Shown: positions 19,018 through 27,735 of the stretch, piece by piece
Layout of the letters: the number at the start of each line of letters is the position of its first letter
Numbering within the stretch: position 1 is the first letter of the stretch
Assembly: GCA_963774765.1 (NCBI GenBank)
Contig: CAVZGP010000011.1
Location: forward strand, 1-64,000
Source: Sva-07 sp963774765
GTDB taxonomy: Bacteria > Actinomycetota > Acidimicrobiia > Acidimicrobiales > Ilumatobacteraceae
Reading direction: 5' to 3'
DNA length: 64,000 nt
Made by a program: the position numbers and the translations under genes
The notes under the pieces: generated by a model
What the model saw: only the letters and a program-made list of their open reading frames with translations
Databases searched by the model: none
Told to the model about the DNA's origin: nothing

Positions 19018-19419
19018 TTGAAAAAAATAGATTTGGTAAATCAATTTATAGAGTTAAGGGCACTTGGGCATACTTTTGATGAAATTGTAAAGACACTGGG
19101 AGTAAGTAAAGTAACTTTAATAAGATGGAATAAAAAACATTATGATCATATCGATAAGACTAAAAAAGAAATGGTACGATTAACGGCGGAAAAGATAGCT
19201 CTAAAGAATTCATATATGATATCGCAATTTGCTGATTTGGTTTACAGGGATAATCGAAAAGAGAAAAAGAGACGAGTAATAGATGAAGTTGACATAAAAA
19301 GATTTTACAAGCGTGTTTTTCAGGTCTATTCCAGGGAAATGAAAGGTTTATCTGTAAATTTTGATAACTATGGGAAACCAGCTAAATTAATAATTCAATG
19401 GAAAGATGAGGCGAAGTGA
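19018..19419 (+). CDS. helix-turn-helix DNA-binding protein, unrecognised
   Basis: A 133-residue basic protein beginning at TTG 19,018 (MKKIDLVNQFIELRALGHTF). The TTG is supported by a perfect ggagg about six bases upstream; the ATG just before it reads into a stop. Residues about 16-40 (LGHTFDEIVKTLGVSKVTLI RWNKK, broken here for length) form a helix-turn-helix like those of resolvase/terminase small-subunit type proteins. The remainder is charged and helical. It could be a phage-derived or host regulator. It has no obvious partner and lies between two long repeat-filled spacers. Confidence 0.6.
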   Translation: MKKIDLVNQFIELRALGHTFDEIVKTLGVSKVTLIRWNKKHYDHIDKTKKEMVRLTAEKIALKNSYMISQFADLVYRDNRKEKKRRVIDEVDIKRFYKRVFQVYSREMKGLSVNFDNYGKPAKLIIQWKDEAK

Positions 19420-19881
19420 TTAGTCGTCATTGATGGTGAAATGTGAAATGAAAGACGTAAGACGTTAGAGCAAGCTAACTAAATAGTGATTAGTTGTGAG
19501 TTCGAGTGGTACTGGAGGCTGGATACTCGATACTGCTTGTCCCTTCGGGACTCGATACTGCTTGTCCCTTCGGGAGATGCTAGAGAATGGCAAAGCGAAG
19601 AGCGGTAAGAGCGAAGCGTTAGAGACCACGACATTCTTTGTCATTGAGTCATTGGTTGTAAAACTGGATGCTGGACTATTGGATGCTGGATACTGGATAC
19701 TTGACATGGGGGTTTTTCGAATTCCCTATTCTTTTGAAAATGGATTTAAATACAATCTTATTTTTCGGCGATGAGTTACTCACTAATAATTTGATAATAA
19801 GTAGTAAATTAATTGTTGGAAAACTAATAATAATTTTTTTTTAATTGTACATTGTACATTCTAAATTGGAAATTGAATTAA
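19420..19881. other. repeat-rich intergenic region upstream of asnB, no supported gene
   Basis: Contains a perfect 25-base tandem duplication (19,525-19,574), a run of ggatgctgga / ctggatact units (about 19,668-19,700), and attgtacattgtacatt at 19,844, a unit that also lies within two nearby genes. Confidence 0.65.
19525..19574. repeat. 25-base perfect tandem duplication ending cttgtcccttcggg
   Basis: Two adjacent identical 25-base units starting actcgatactg. Their reverse complement, slightly diverged (cccgaaggggcaggcagtat), occurs twice inside the asnB reading frame at 20,211-20,269. Confidence 0.85.
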
Positions 19882-20210
19882 ATGTGCGGCATATTCGGTG
19901 TAATTAATACAAAAGACAAAATTGATGAAGGCAGAGTTTTAGCCGCAAGGGATATCCTTGCTCATCGCGGACCGGATGATGCTGGGTTTTATTTTTCGCC
20001 TAATAATGCAAAGATCTCTCGACTTCCGCTCGAGATGACAACTCAATACCACCATTTGTTGCATTAGCACACCGCCGACTTTCAATTATCGATCTTTCCC
20101 CTGCCGCTCATCAACCAATGATTGCGGAAATTGAAAGATTAAAAGATTATAAGATTGAAGGAATTGGGAATGAAGATTCAAAGAGCTTTGAGCAAAGTGC
20201 AGAGAGTTCA

Positions 20211-20269
20211 GTATCCCCCGAAGGGGCAGGCAGTATCCAGAATCTCCCAAAGGGACAGGCAGAATCCAG
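20211..20269 (+). repeat. two copies of a ccgaagggacaggcag-type repeat inside asnB
   Basis: gtatcccccgaaggggcagg then caaagggacaggcagaatcc. They are read as SVSPEGAGSIQNLPKGQAES, between HQPM and RYVIVFNGEIYN, where normal AsnB has only a few residues. Confidence 0.8.
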
Positions 20270-20322
20270 ATATGTTATCGTCTTCAATGGTGAGATCTAT
20301 AATTTTCGAGATCTTTTGTGTC

Positions 20323-20343
20323 ATTCCGGACTTGATCCGGAAT
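20323..20343 (+). repeat. palindrome attccgga-cttga-tccggaat inside asnB
   Basis: Perfect 8-base arms with a 5-base loop, preceded by gtc. Read in frame as CHSGLDPES. This tcattccggacttgatccgg string is a well-known dispersed repeat in many bacteria. Confidence 0.85.
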
Positions 20344-20686
20344 CTATGCACTCCAATTCAGATACCGAGATCATATTACGGCTCTTTGCTAAAGAAGGCA
20401 ATGATTGTTTGAATATGCTTCGCGGAATGTTTGCATTCGCCATCTGGGATGATAAGGAAAAAACTCTTTTTGCTGCGCGGGATCGCTTTGGAATTAAACC
20501 ATTTTATTATTTAAAGAATGACAATGAGTTTATTTTTTCTTCTGAATTAAAAGCAATTAAGCATTACAAAAAAGATCTTACAATTTCTAAAGAAGGGATT
20601 GATGCGTTTTTAAGAACAGGTTCTGTTCCTGCACCGCTTACTATTTATAATGAAGTTGCGTCTTTGTTACCAGGACAATACTTGAT

Positions 20687-20718
20687 AATGCACAATGCAC
20701 AATGTACAATGTACAATT
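20687..20718 (+). repeat. tandem aatgcaca/aatgtaca units inside asnB
   Basis: Two aatgcaca and two aatgtaca units, read as MHNAQCTMYN. A longer unusual segment with gttcaatgttcagtg and attgaacattcaaaattgaa follows to about 20,868. Confidence 0.8.
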
Positions 20719-21500
20719 ATTGGAATTTTAATAATCTTTTTAAAAATGCCGCTGGGCAGAATGCTCAAAGTTCAATGTTCAGTGTTAAATCAGCAATGAA
20801 TAAGATTCCAACCACTTCTAAAATGAGTATTGAACATTCAAAATTGAACATTAAGAATTCAAAGTTGGTTTATGATTCAGAGGCAAAAAAGAAAATACGT
20901 ATCGCTCTACTCGATTCTGTAAACGCACATATGGTTTCTGATGTTGAAGTTGGTGCTTTTTTATCCGGCGGAATTGATTCTACTGCAATTGTATCTCTTA
21001 TGCGGCAGGTTGGACAGGAAAAAATTAAAACTGTTTCTGTGGTTTTTCCCGGTAATAAACTTGATGAATCTAAATACTGCAAGACTAGCAGCTAAAAAAT
21101 ACAACACGGAGCATATTGAAATTCCTTTTTATGAAAAAGATTTGCTTGATGATTTTGAAAAAATAATGGCTTCAATGGACCAGCCGACTATTGACGGCAT
21201 TAACACTTACTTTGTTTCTAAAGCTGCAAAACAGGCAGGACTTAAAGTAGTTCTTTCCGGTTTGGGCGGTGATGAACTTTTCGGCGGTTATCCTTCTTTT
21301 ATTAATATTCCTAAATATCAAAGGATAAAAAATCTTCCTTTTGCAAAAATGTTTATGAAAGCTGCCGCTCCCCTGCTTAAAAATAAATTACCTGCAAAAG
21401 CAATTGAGTATATGAAAAATCCGGATGCTGAAAATGCAGAATATAAGATGATACGTGGATTGTTTACGGATGATGAGTTACAACAACTTGGTTGGACTGA

Positions 21501-21638
21501 GTCACCCTGATTATGTCACCCTGAGCGGAGTCGAAGGATCTGCCTACTGTCATTTCTGCCGAAGGCATTCCTTTGGAAGACGACTTCGTGAGGAGAAATC
21601 TTAAAGATTTCTCAGGCGAGGACTCCTTCGAAATGACA
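21501..21638 (+). repeat. composite repeat block interrupting asnB
   Basis: Begins gtcaccctga, repeats gtcaccctgagcggagtcga, then carries an 89-base element bounded by gtcatttc (21,549) and gaaatgac (21,637) inverted ends. It introduces the stop at 21,508-21,510. Confidence 0.75.
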
Positions 21639-21963
21639 AATATGCAGTATATAAGTTCTTCTGGAAACAACTTTTTATATGCGCAACCAGCTGCTGCGAG
21701 ATAGCGATGTTTTTAGTATGGCTCATTCTCTTGAACTACGTGTGCCGTTTGTAGATCATCTTCTATATAAAACTGTTCTTCCTTATATTGATGATGCCTT
21801 TGATAAAAATTATCCCAAAAAAATGTTAGTTGATGCAGTCGGAGATATTCCTTTAGAACTGATTAACAGACCCAAAATGGGTTTTACTTTCCCCTTTGCG
21901 GATTGGATTAGTAAGGGGCAATTGAAAGATTTAATTATTAAAAGATATAAAAGATTTGGATAA

Positions 21964-22065
21964 ATCATTGTACATTGATCATTCTACATTATACATTGAA
22001 AAGCTTCACTGGTCCCGGCAATGTGGGCTTTATTTGTTATCTCAAATTTTATCAAATAGAAATTT
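21964..22065. other. short spacer with tacattg repeats
   Basis: cattgtacattgatcattct and acattatacattg at 21,966-21,999, the same units as in the ligase and asnB genes. No gene. Confidence 0.7.
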
Positions 22066-23148
22066 ATGAATATTAAATATCCCGTGTATAAGCCATCTTT
22101 GAATGGCAATGAAAAAAAATATGTAATGGAATGTCTTGATTCAACCTGGATTTCATCAAAAGGAAAATTCATTAATGAATTTGAAAATAAATTTGCAGAG
22201 TATCTTGGTGTTAAATATGCCGCAAGTGTAAGTAATGGAACTGTTGCTTTGCATGTTGCACTATTAGCTTTGGGTATTGGAAATGGTGATGAAGTAATTG
22301 TTCCGACTTTCACATACATAGCATCAGTTAATGCAATTACTTATACAGGTGCAGTACCAGTGTTTGTGGATTCTGATCTGAACAACTGGCAAATGAGCAT
22401 TGAAGACACAAGAAAAAAGATAACTAAAAACACAAAAGCAATTTTAGCCGTACATCTTTATGGTCATCCCTGTGAAATTATTGAATTGAGAAAAATTGCT
22501 GACGAGCATAAGCTATTTTTGATTGAAGATACTGCCGAAGCATTAGGTTCTAAATACGATGGAAGAAACGTTGGTACTTTTGGAGATATATCCACATTCA
22601 GTTTTTTTGGGAACAAGACTATTACTACCGGAGAAGGCGGTATGGTTGTTACAAACAATCCAGAATATCATAAAAAAGCGGTACATATTAAAGGACAAGG
22701 ATTGGCTGATCATAGAGAATACTGGCATGATGTAATCGGTTATAATTATCGTATGACAAATATCTGTGCTGCAATTGGACTTGCACAGCTTGAAAACGTT
22801 AATGAAATTATTATAAAAAAACGTAATCTTGCTTTATGGTATAAAATGGGTTTAAAAGGAATTCCTATTATTTTCCACGATGAAGTAAATAAAATGTTTT
22901 TTAGTACTTACTGGATGATAAGCATTTTGACTGCTGACGAATCAACAAGAGATAAATTGAGAGAGCATCTTTCATTGAACGGAATTGAAACTCGCCCTGC
23001 ATTTAATCCAGTCCATCTAATGCCAATGTACGCTAAAGAAAATCAAAACTTCCCTGTTGCAATAGATCTAGGAAGACGCGGAATTAATTTGCCAAGTTAT
23101 CCTGAACTAAATGAAGAAGACGTAAAATTTATTTGTCAATATCATTAG
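22066..23148 (+). CDS. DegT/DnrJ/EryC1/StrS sugar aminotransferase (perosamine-synthase-like)
   Basis: A 360-residue intact protein. KYAASVSNGTVALHVALLAL (about 50-70) is the PLP phosphate-binding region, LIEDTAEALGSKYDGRNVGT (about 152-171) supplies the Asp that contacts the pyridine nitrogen, and FGNKTITTGEGGM (about 181-193) carries the PLP-binding Lys near residue 184. The overall sequence resembles GDP-perosamine synthases, which transaminate a 4-keto-6-deoxy sugar using glutamate. It sits between asnB and an acetyltransferase gene whose product could N-acetylate the amino sugar. The sugar nucleotide used is not certain. Confidence 0.88.
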   Translation: MNIKYPVYKPSLNGNEKKYVMECLDSTWISSKGKFINEFENKFAEYLGVKYAASVSNGTVALHVALLALGIGNGDEVIVPTFTYIASVNAITYTGAVPVFVDSDLNNWQMSIEDTRKKITKNTKAILAVHLYGHPCEIIELRKIADEHKLFLIEDTAEALGSKYDGRNVGTFGDISTFSFFGNKTITTGEGGMVVTNNPEYHKKAVHIKGQGLADHREYWHDVIGYNYRMTNICAAIGLAQLENVNEIIIKKRNLALWYKMGLKGIPIIFHDEVNKMFFSTYWMISILTADESTRDKLREHLSLNGIETRPAFNPVHLMPMYAKENQNFPVAIDLGRRGINLPSYPELNEEDVKFICQYH

Positions 23149-23156
23149 TGATTTCT

Positions 23157-23633
23157 ATGACAAGCATTAATACTGCATTTATTGAATTTCAAAAATTAAA
23201 AATTACAGATTTAAATGATTTAATTGATTTATGGAATAAAGATCCAAAAGATTACAACAAGCATTTCATTCCTTTTGAAATCAAATATGATAATTTAAAA
23301 AGTATACTTGAAAAAGTTGACAAAGATTTATTTATCGGAATTTTTGTAAATAAAAAAATCGCCGGCTTCTTTATGCTGAGAGGATTTGATGAAGGATATG
23401 ATATTCCATCTTATGGTGTTTGGATATCCTCAAAATATGCAAATAAAGGACTGGCTAAATTAACGTTACAGTATAGTCTATCTATTTGTCGATTGGCTGG
23501 TGTAAAAAAGATTATGTTAAAGTTTCATCCTGAAAATATAATTGCAATGAAGATGTATAAAAATTTTGGATTCAATGAAACCGGAATTGATGAAAAGATC
23601 GGGCACATTATTATGCATAAGGATTTAGTTTAA
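23157..23633 (+). CDS. GNAT-family acetyltransferase
   Basis: 158 residues from ATG 23,157 (MTSINTAFIEFQKLKITDLN); an upstream in-frame ATG at 23,133 would overlap the aminotransferase, so the later start is preferred. GVWISSKYANKGLAKLTLQY (about 90-109) gives the acetyl-CoA loop, and NIIAMKMYKNFGFNETGIDE near the end is the typical C-terminal GNAT motif. It begins 8 bases after the aminotransferase stop, so an amino-sugar N-acetyltransferase role in the surface polysaccharide is a reasonable inference, not shown. Confidence 0.8.
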   Translation: MTSINTAFIEFQKLKITDLNDLIDLWNKDPKDYNKHFIPFEIKYDNLKSILEKVDKDLFIGIFVNKKIAGFFMLRGFDEGYDIPSYGVWISSKYANKGLAKLTLQYSLSICRLAGVKKIMLKFHPENIIAMKMYKNFGFNETGIDEKIGHIIMHKDLV

Positions 23634-23634
23634 A

Positions 23635-24751
23635 GTGAAATTGCTGATTGATTTAAGATCTATAAATTACGGCCGCTCAGGCGGTATAGAAAATTATGCT
23701 TATTATGTTATCGATTGCATTAAAAACAGAGATATTGAAATTATCCTTGATGTATCACCTTATTCAAAATCTTTCTATATAAAAAAGTATAAATCAGATA
23801 AAAATATTACGATCATTTGTGATCCTGTTATTAGAGAAGTTAAATAAATTAATTCAAATTGTATTTCCTGGTAAATTTAAATCTTTAGGCCGTAGAAAGA
23901 GTTGGGCTAAAAAAGCTAAAGCTGATGTCGTTTACTCCCCTAATCATATGGATAAATATCAGCACTTACATTTACCCGGAATTATTACTATACATGCTTA
24001 TTTACCGAGTATGACAATAAAATGTAAATAATATTATTGAGATATAATGCTGAAGTAGCAAAAGCACTTAATAACATCTTGGAATTATCCATATCAGGAA
24101 TTCATTAAAACTTTTCCGCAGCATAAACACAAATGGTATTTAATACCTTATATCGCTGCACATAATATTGATATTAATAAACAAGTGCCTGTAAATGATT
24201 TACCAGAAAAGTATTTTCTCTATGTATCTTTTTTTTCTGAAAGAAAAAATCATTTAAATCTTGTAAAAGCATATGCGAATGCTCTGAAAAATGAAATCAG
24301 ATATTCCTAAACTTGTACTTGCAGGTGGTGGTAAAAATGATTATAAACAAAAGGTTAAGGAAACAATAAAAGAATTAAATTTACAAATGACGTAATTATT
24401 TTTGATTATTTACCTGATGAACAAATCTCATATTTATATCATAATTGTTACGCAGTTATTGCACCAACACTTTGGGAAGCCGCAAGCGGCTGTGTTTTAG
24501 AAGCAACCTACTGCGGTAAACCTGTACTATGTTCCAATGTGCCGCCATTAGTAGATTTTGCAAATTATTTTGATTTAGATATGATGTTTTTTGATCCACT
24601 AAATATTAGCAGATATGTCTGAAAAAATTTTAGAATCTTATCGAGAAACTATGAAACTATGAAAACTTGGGGTGAAGAAAATGCAAATAAAATTAAAAAA
24701 TATGACCATAATTATTTTGCTGAAAGCTTTATAAAATTATTAAATGACTGA
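23635..24751 (+). pseudogene. GT4-type glycosyltransferase with several frameshifts
   Basis: Begins at GTG 23,635 (MKLLIDLRSINYGRSGGIEN), the N-terminal GGIENY motif of GT4 enzymes. The frame is lost near 23,835 and resumes as GRRKSWAKKAKADVVYSPNH. After another break near 24,020 it continues QEFIKTFPQHKHKWYLIPYI. Further breaks lie near 24,295 and 24,390. The last long part, DYLPDEQISYLYHNCYAVIA then PTLWEAASGCVLEATYCGKP, is the donor-sugar binding E-x7-E region. All pieces line up in order as one glycosyltransferase. At least four single-base shifts are needed, so either poor sequence or an inactive gene. Confidence 0.78.
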
Positions 24752-24756
24752 ATTAA

Positions 24757-25944
24757 ATGAATCAAAAAAGAAAAATATTTTTTTTATTGTCTCACCCAGT
24801 TCAGTATTTCTCGCCACTTTTAACTAAAATGAGTCAATTTGAAGATTTTGATTTAAAAGTTTTATACTGTGATGACTACGGATCTAATAACAGAAATATT
24901 CACCCCGAAGTCGGGTCAATTTCCGCGTGGGATATTCCAATGTTCACAGGTTATGATTATAAATTCTTAAAAAATAATTCTTGGAAAGCGTCTATCTTCA
25001 ACGGTTTTTTGGGGTTAATAAATTTAGAGATTATTGAAATAATTATAAAAGAGAAAGGAAACACTTTAGTTATTCATGGTTGGAATTACTTCACACATGT
25101 CTTGGCAATAATAGCTGGAAAGATTTTCGGTCTAAAAATTTGTATCAGGGGTGACAATCCATACAATCAAGAAATTATGAAAAGTAAAAAATTACTTTTT
25201 TTTAAGAGGATATTGCTTGGCAAAATATTATTTAAATTTATTGATTATTTCCTGTACGTTGGAATACAGAATAAAGATTTTTATAAATATTATGGCGTAC
25301 CTGATAATAGCTTTTTTTCTACTCCTCATGCCGTGGACAATGAAAGATTCGGACAAGAATATGAAAGTTATAAATACAAAAAGTCAGAGATTAGAAAAGA
25401 ATTAGGCTTACCAATCGATAAAAAAATTATTCTTACATCGGGTAAATACATATTCAAAAAAAGGCCAATGGATTTATTAAAAGCTTATCATTTATTAAGT
25501 GATGAAAATTCAGCATTAGTTTTCTTAGGCGATGGCGAACTAAGAAGTGAAATGGAAGAGTATATTAGATCCAATAAATTAAATGATGTTTATCTTATTG
25601 GTTTTAAAAACCAAAGTGAAATCGGAAAATATTTTGCCGCTGCTGATATATTTGTACTCCCTTCTGGGGAAGGTGAAACCTGGGGTCTAGTGGTCAATGA
25701 AGCAATGAATTTTAGTCTTCCGCTTGTTTTATCAAATCATGTCGGCTGCACTGTTGATTTATTGAGAGACGGGCAAAATGGTTTTCAATTTGAGTGTTCA
25801 AATGTTGATGACTTAAAAACAAAGATCCAGTTTTTATTAGCTGACGAAAATATGAGAGATAGTTTTGGTAAAGAATCTATTAAAATAATTAAAAATTATA
25901 GTTACTCATCAATAATAAATTCTGTGAGAACATTAAATTTTTAA
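24757..25944 (+). CDS. glycosyltransferase family 4 protein
   Basis: A 395-residue intact protein (MNQKRKIFFLLSHPVQYFSP). The N-terminal half is a Rossmann-like acceptor domain. The C-terminal half has KKIILTSGKYIFKKRPMDLL (about 224-243), VYLIGFKNQSEIGKYFAAAD, and LPSGEGETWGLVVNEAMNFS (about 306-325), the E-x7-E motif of retaining GT4 enzymes that bind the nucleotide sugar. It starts 5 bases after the previous broken glycosyltransferase. Probably cytoplasmic or membrane-associated, adding one sugar to the lipid-linked repeat unit. Confidence 0.88.
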   Translation: MNQKRKIFFLLSHPVQYFSPLLTKMSQFEDFDLKVLYCDDYGSNNRNIHPEVGSISAWDIPMFTGYDYKFLKNNSWKASIFNGFLGLINLEIIEIIIKEKGNTLVIHGWNYFTHVLAIIAGKIFGLKICIRGDNPYNQEIMKSKKLLFFKRILLGKILFKFIDYFLYVGIQNKDFYKYYGVPDNSFFSTPHAVDNERFGQEYESYKYKKSEIRKELGLPIDKKIILTSGKYIFKKRPMDLLKAYHLLSDENSALVFLGDGELRSEMEEYIRSNKLNDVYLIGFKNQSEIGKYFAAADIFVLPSGEGETWGLVVNEAMNFSLPLVLSNHVGCTVDLLRDGQNGFQFECSNVDDLKTKIQFLLADENMRDSFGKESIKIIKNYSYSSIINSVRTLNF

Positions 25945-26013
25945 GGGTTTAATAAGTTCTTATAATATGATATGTTTTTTTCTTGACCTCATTAAAATAA
26001 TATTGAATAATTA

Positions 26014-26698
26014 ATGAAACATCCGTTTGCACATATTAAAATAGAAGCACCAGTTACAATTATTACGCAGTCTGATTTTACATTTTTCACCTCACATAAA
26101 AAAATATTCTGTTTCAAAATCTTTTTTGAGATTGTGTGCTTATGTTAATTGGAAATCTAATTTTACTTTTGAGAAAAATGCAGCAGTAAATTTTTATAAT
26201 AATGGATTTTTAGTCTTTGGAACTGAGAGAAGCAGTTTCAGAGGATGGGCAGGTCGTACATCAATGTACATTAGAGAAGGTGGTCAACTTAATATTTATG
26301 GAAATAATCAAATCGGCCGTGGTTCTTTGGTCTGGATATTGGAAGGCGGTAAAATTATCTTTAAAGGCAATACTTTTACTGCTGGAAATTCTATGATTAT
26401 TTCAAAAGAGAGTGTTACCATTGGTAAGGATTGTGCGATTGCATGGGGTGTTACTATTTGTGATCATGATTTTCACAAATTATATATTGATGGAGTCCAG
26501 CAAATCGAAACAGCACCTGTGATAATAGGAAATAATGTCTGGATAGGTATGAATGCTACAATCCTTAAAGGGGTAACATTGGAGATGGTGCTGTTATAGC
26601 AGCTCATTCAGTTGTTACAAAAGATGTACCTGCCAAGATCATTAGTTGGTGGTAATCCAGCAAAAATAATAAAACCAGAAATTGAATTTAAAGGATAA
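26014..26698 (+). pseudogene. hexapeptide-repeat acyltransferase with frameshifts
   Basis: ATG 26,014 opens MKHPFAHIKIEAPVTIITQS, which ends early at about 26,148. The 26,126 frame then reads through left-handed beta-helix repeats (GRGSLVWILEGGKIIFKGNT, ISKESVTIGKDCAIAWGVTI, CDHDFHKLY, VIIGNNVWIGMNATILKGVT). It is lost by a missing base near 26,580 (expected VTIGDGAVIAAHSVVTKDVP) and restored after an extra base near 26,637 (LVGGNPAKIIKPEIEFKG). This is the layout of WbbJ/Maa-type O-acetyltransferases that decorate polysaccharides. The two late shifts compensate each other. Confidence 0.78.
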
Positions 26699-26784
26699 AG
26701 ATTAATTTTGCTGAAAATGAATTTTATTAAGATGACTCTTTTAAAACATTTTTATTCTTTATTTAAAAATTGAAGTAGTTTATT

Positions 26785-27720
26785 GTGCATAAGACTTCAA
26801 ACATACAGCAACGCGCATTCAGAAATACCTTTGTTGGAATCATTTCATTTATTCTTTCTTTTGCTCAAACTATAGTACTTGTACCAGTTTTATTAAAATA
26901 TTGGGGCAATGAGAAATATGGTGTTTGGTTAGCATTATATGCAGGATTCACCCTTCTTCAATCTCTTGATATTGGACATATAAATTATATTGGTAATAAA
27001 ATGAATATTACCTATCACATTGATAAAAATGAATTAAAAAGTACACTAGCATCCAGTCTCTTTATGGCGATTATTATTGGGTTCATACAGTTAGTAATTG
27101 TTATATTTTTAATAATATTTAATTTTTTACCAAATTTTCTTGGAATCGAATCTGCTATTTTAACTAAATATTCCATCCAAATAAGTTTGTTCATTTTGAT
27201 TACATTCTGGCTTTTGACGGGAAGCATTGGTGGAATTTTAAGCAGGTTAATGTTCCCGACAGGTTTTTATTATGAATCCCAGTGGTGGTATGTTCTTTAT
27301 AGATTTTGTCAATTTTTATCAATTATAATTGTGGCAATATTTGGCGGTAGTATTTTAGAAGCCAGTTATCTCTTATGTTTTTGGTACAATTGATTGTCTA
27401 TGGTATTACATTTCTATATATCAAAAGAAAAATCCCTGAATTCTATCCATGGTGGCAGGGTGCAAATTTTAAAATTGGATTTTCAAATTTTAAAAAATCC
27501 TTAATATTTACATTTAATAATTTCGTTCAACAGTTAAGTAGTAATGGTTTATTACTGCTCATATCCAATATATTTTCTTCAATATATTTACCTGTATTTT
27601 CCACTATAAGAACTATGACCAATACAGCCGTTTCAATTACAAATATTCTTGTATTCGCAGTCTTACCTGACTTTATAAGATATCATGCCGAAAAAGAAAA
27701 AGAAAAACTTAATTCTGTAT
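26785..27720 (+). pseudogene. second Wzx-like flippase, frameshifted and cut at the join
   Basis: GTG 26,785 opens MHKTSNIQQRAFRNTFVGII, followed by membrane helices (ISFILSFAQTIVLVPVLLKY, NYIGNKMNITYH loop). The frame breaks at about 27,385 and continues one frame over as QLIVYGITFLYIKRKIPEFY and more helices, ending EKEKEKLNSVF at the composition change. The family is the MOP/polysaccharide transporter group. The C-terminal third is absent because the sequence switches to unrelated GC-rich DNA. Together with the 13,095 gene it makes two flippases in one locus. Confidence 0.75.
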
Positions 27721-27735
27721 TTACGACCTCGAGGT
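27708..27735. other. join between AT-rich and GC-rich sequence
   Basis: Left of about 27,720 the sequence is AT-rich and encodes the flippase; from about 27,722 it is GC-rich and encodes the interior of an aminotransferase. Both genes are cut in the same few bases. No insertion sequence, tRNA, attachment site or repeat is visible at the point. Confidence 0.9.

Larger units (their letters stand above)
19882..21963 (+). pseudogene. asnB: asparagine synthase (glutamine-hydrolysing), broken by repeats and frameshifts
   Basis: Starts MCGIFGVINTKDKIDEGRVL with the catalytic Cys2 of the glutaminase domain. RGPDD follows; the frame is lost near 20,016-20,045 where tctcgacttccgctcgagat lies. In the next frame come LAHRRLSIIDLSPAAHQPM, VFNGEIYNF, the synthetase SGGIDS motif (about 20,970) and FPGNKLDESKY. 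One extra base near 21,077 shifts the frame again to ARLAAKKYNTEHIEIPFYEK and GLGGDELFGGYPSF. A stop at 21,510 lies in a 140-base repeat block. The domain resumes as MRNQLLRDSDVFSMAHSLEL. Such AsnB paralogues are common in polysaccharide loci, where they amidate sugars. Not functional as read. Confidence 0.88.
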
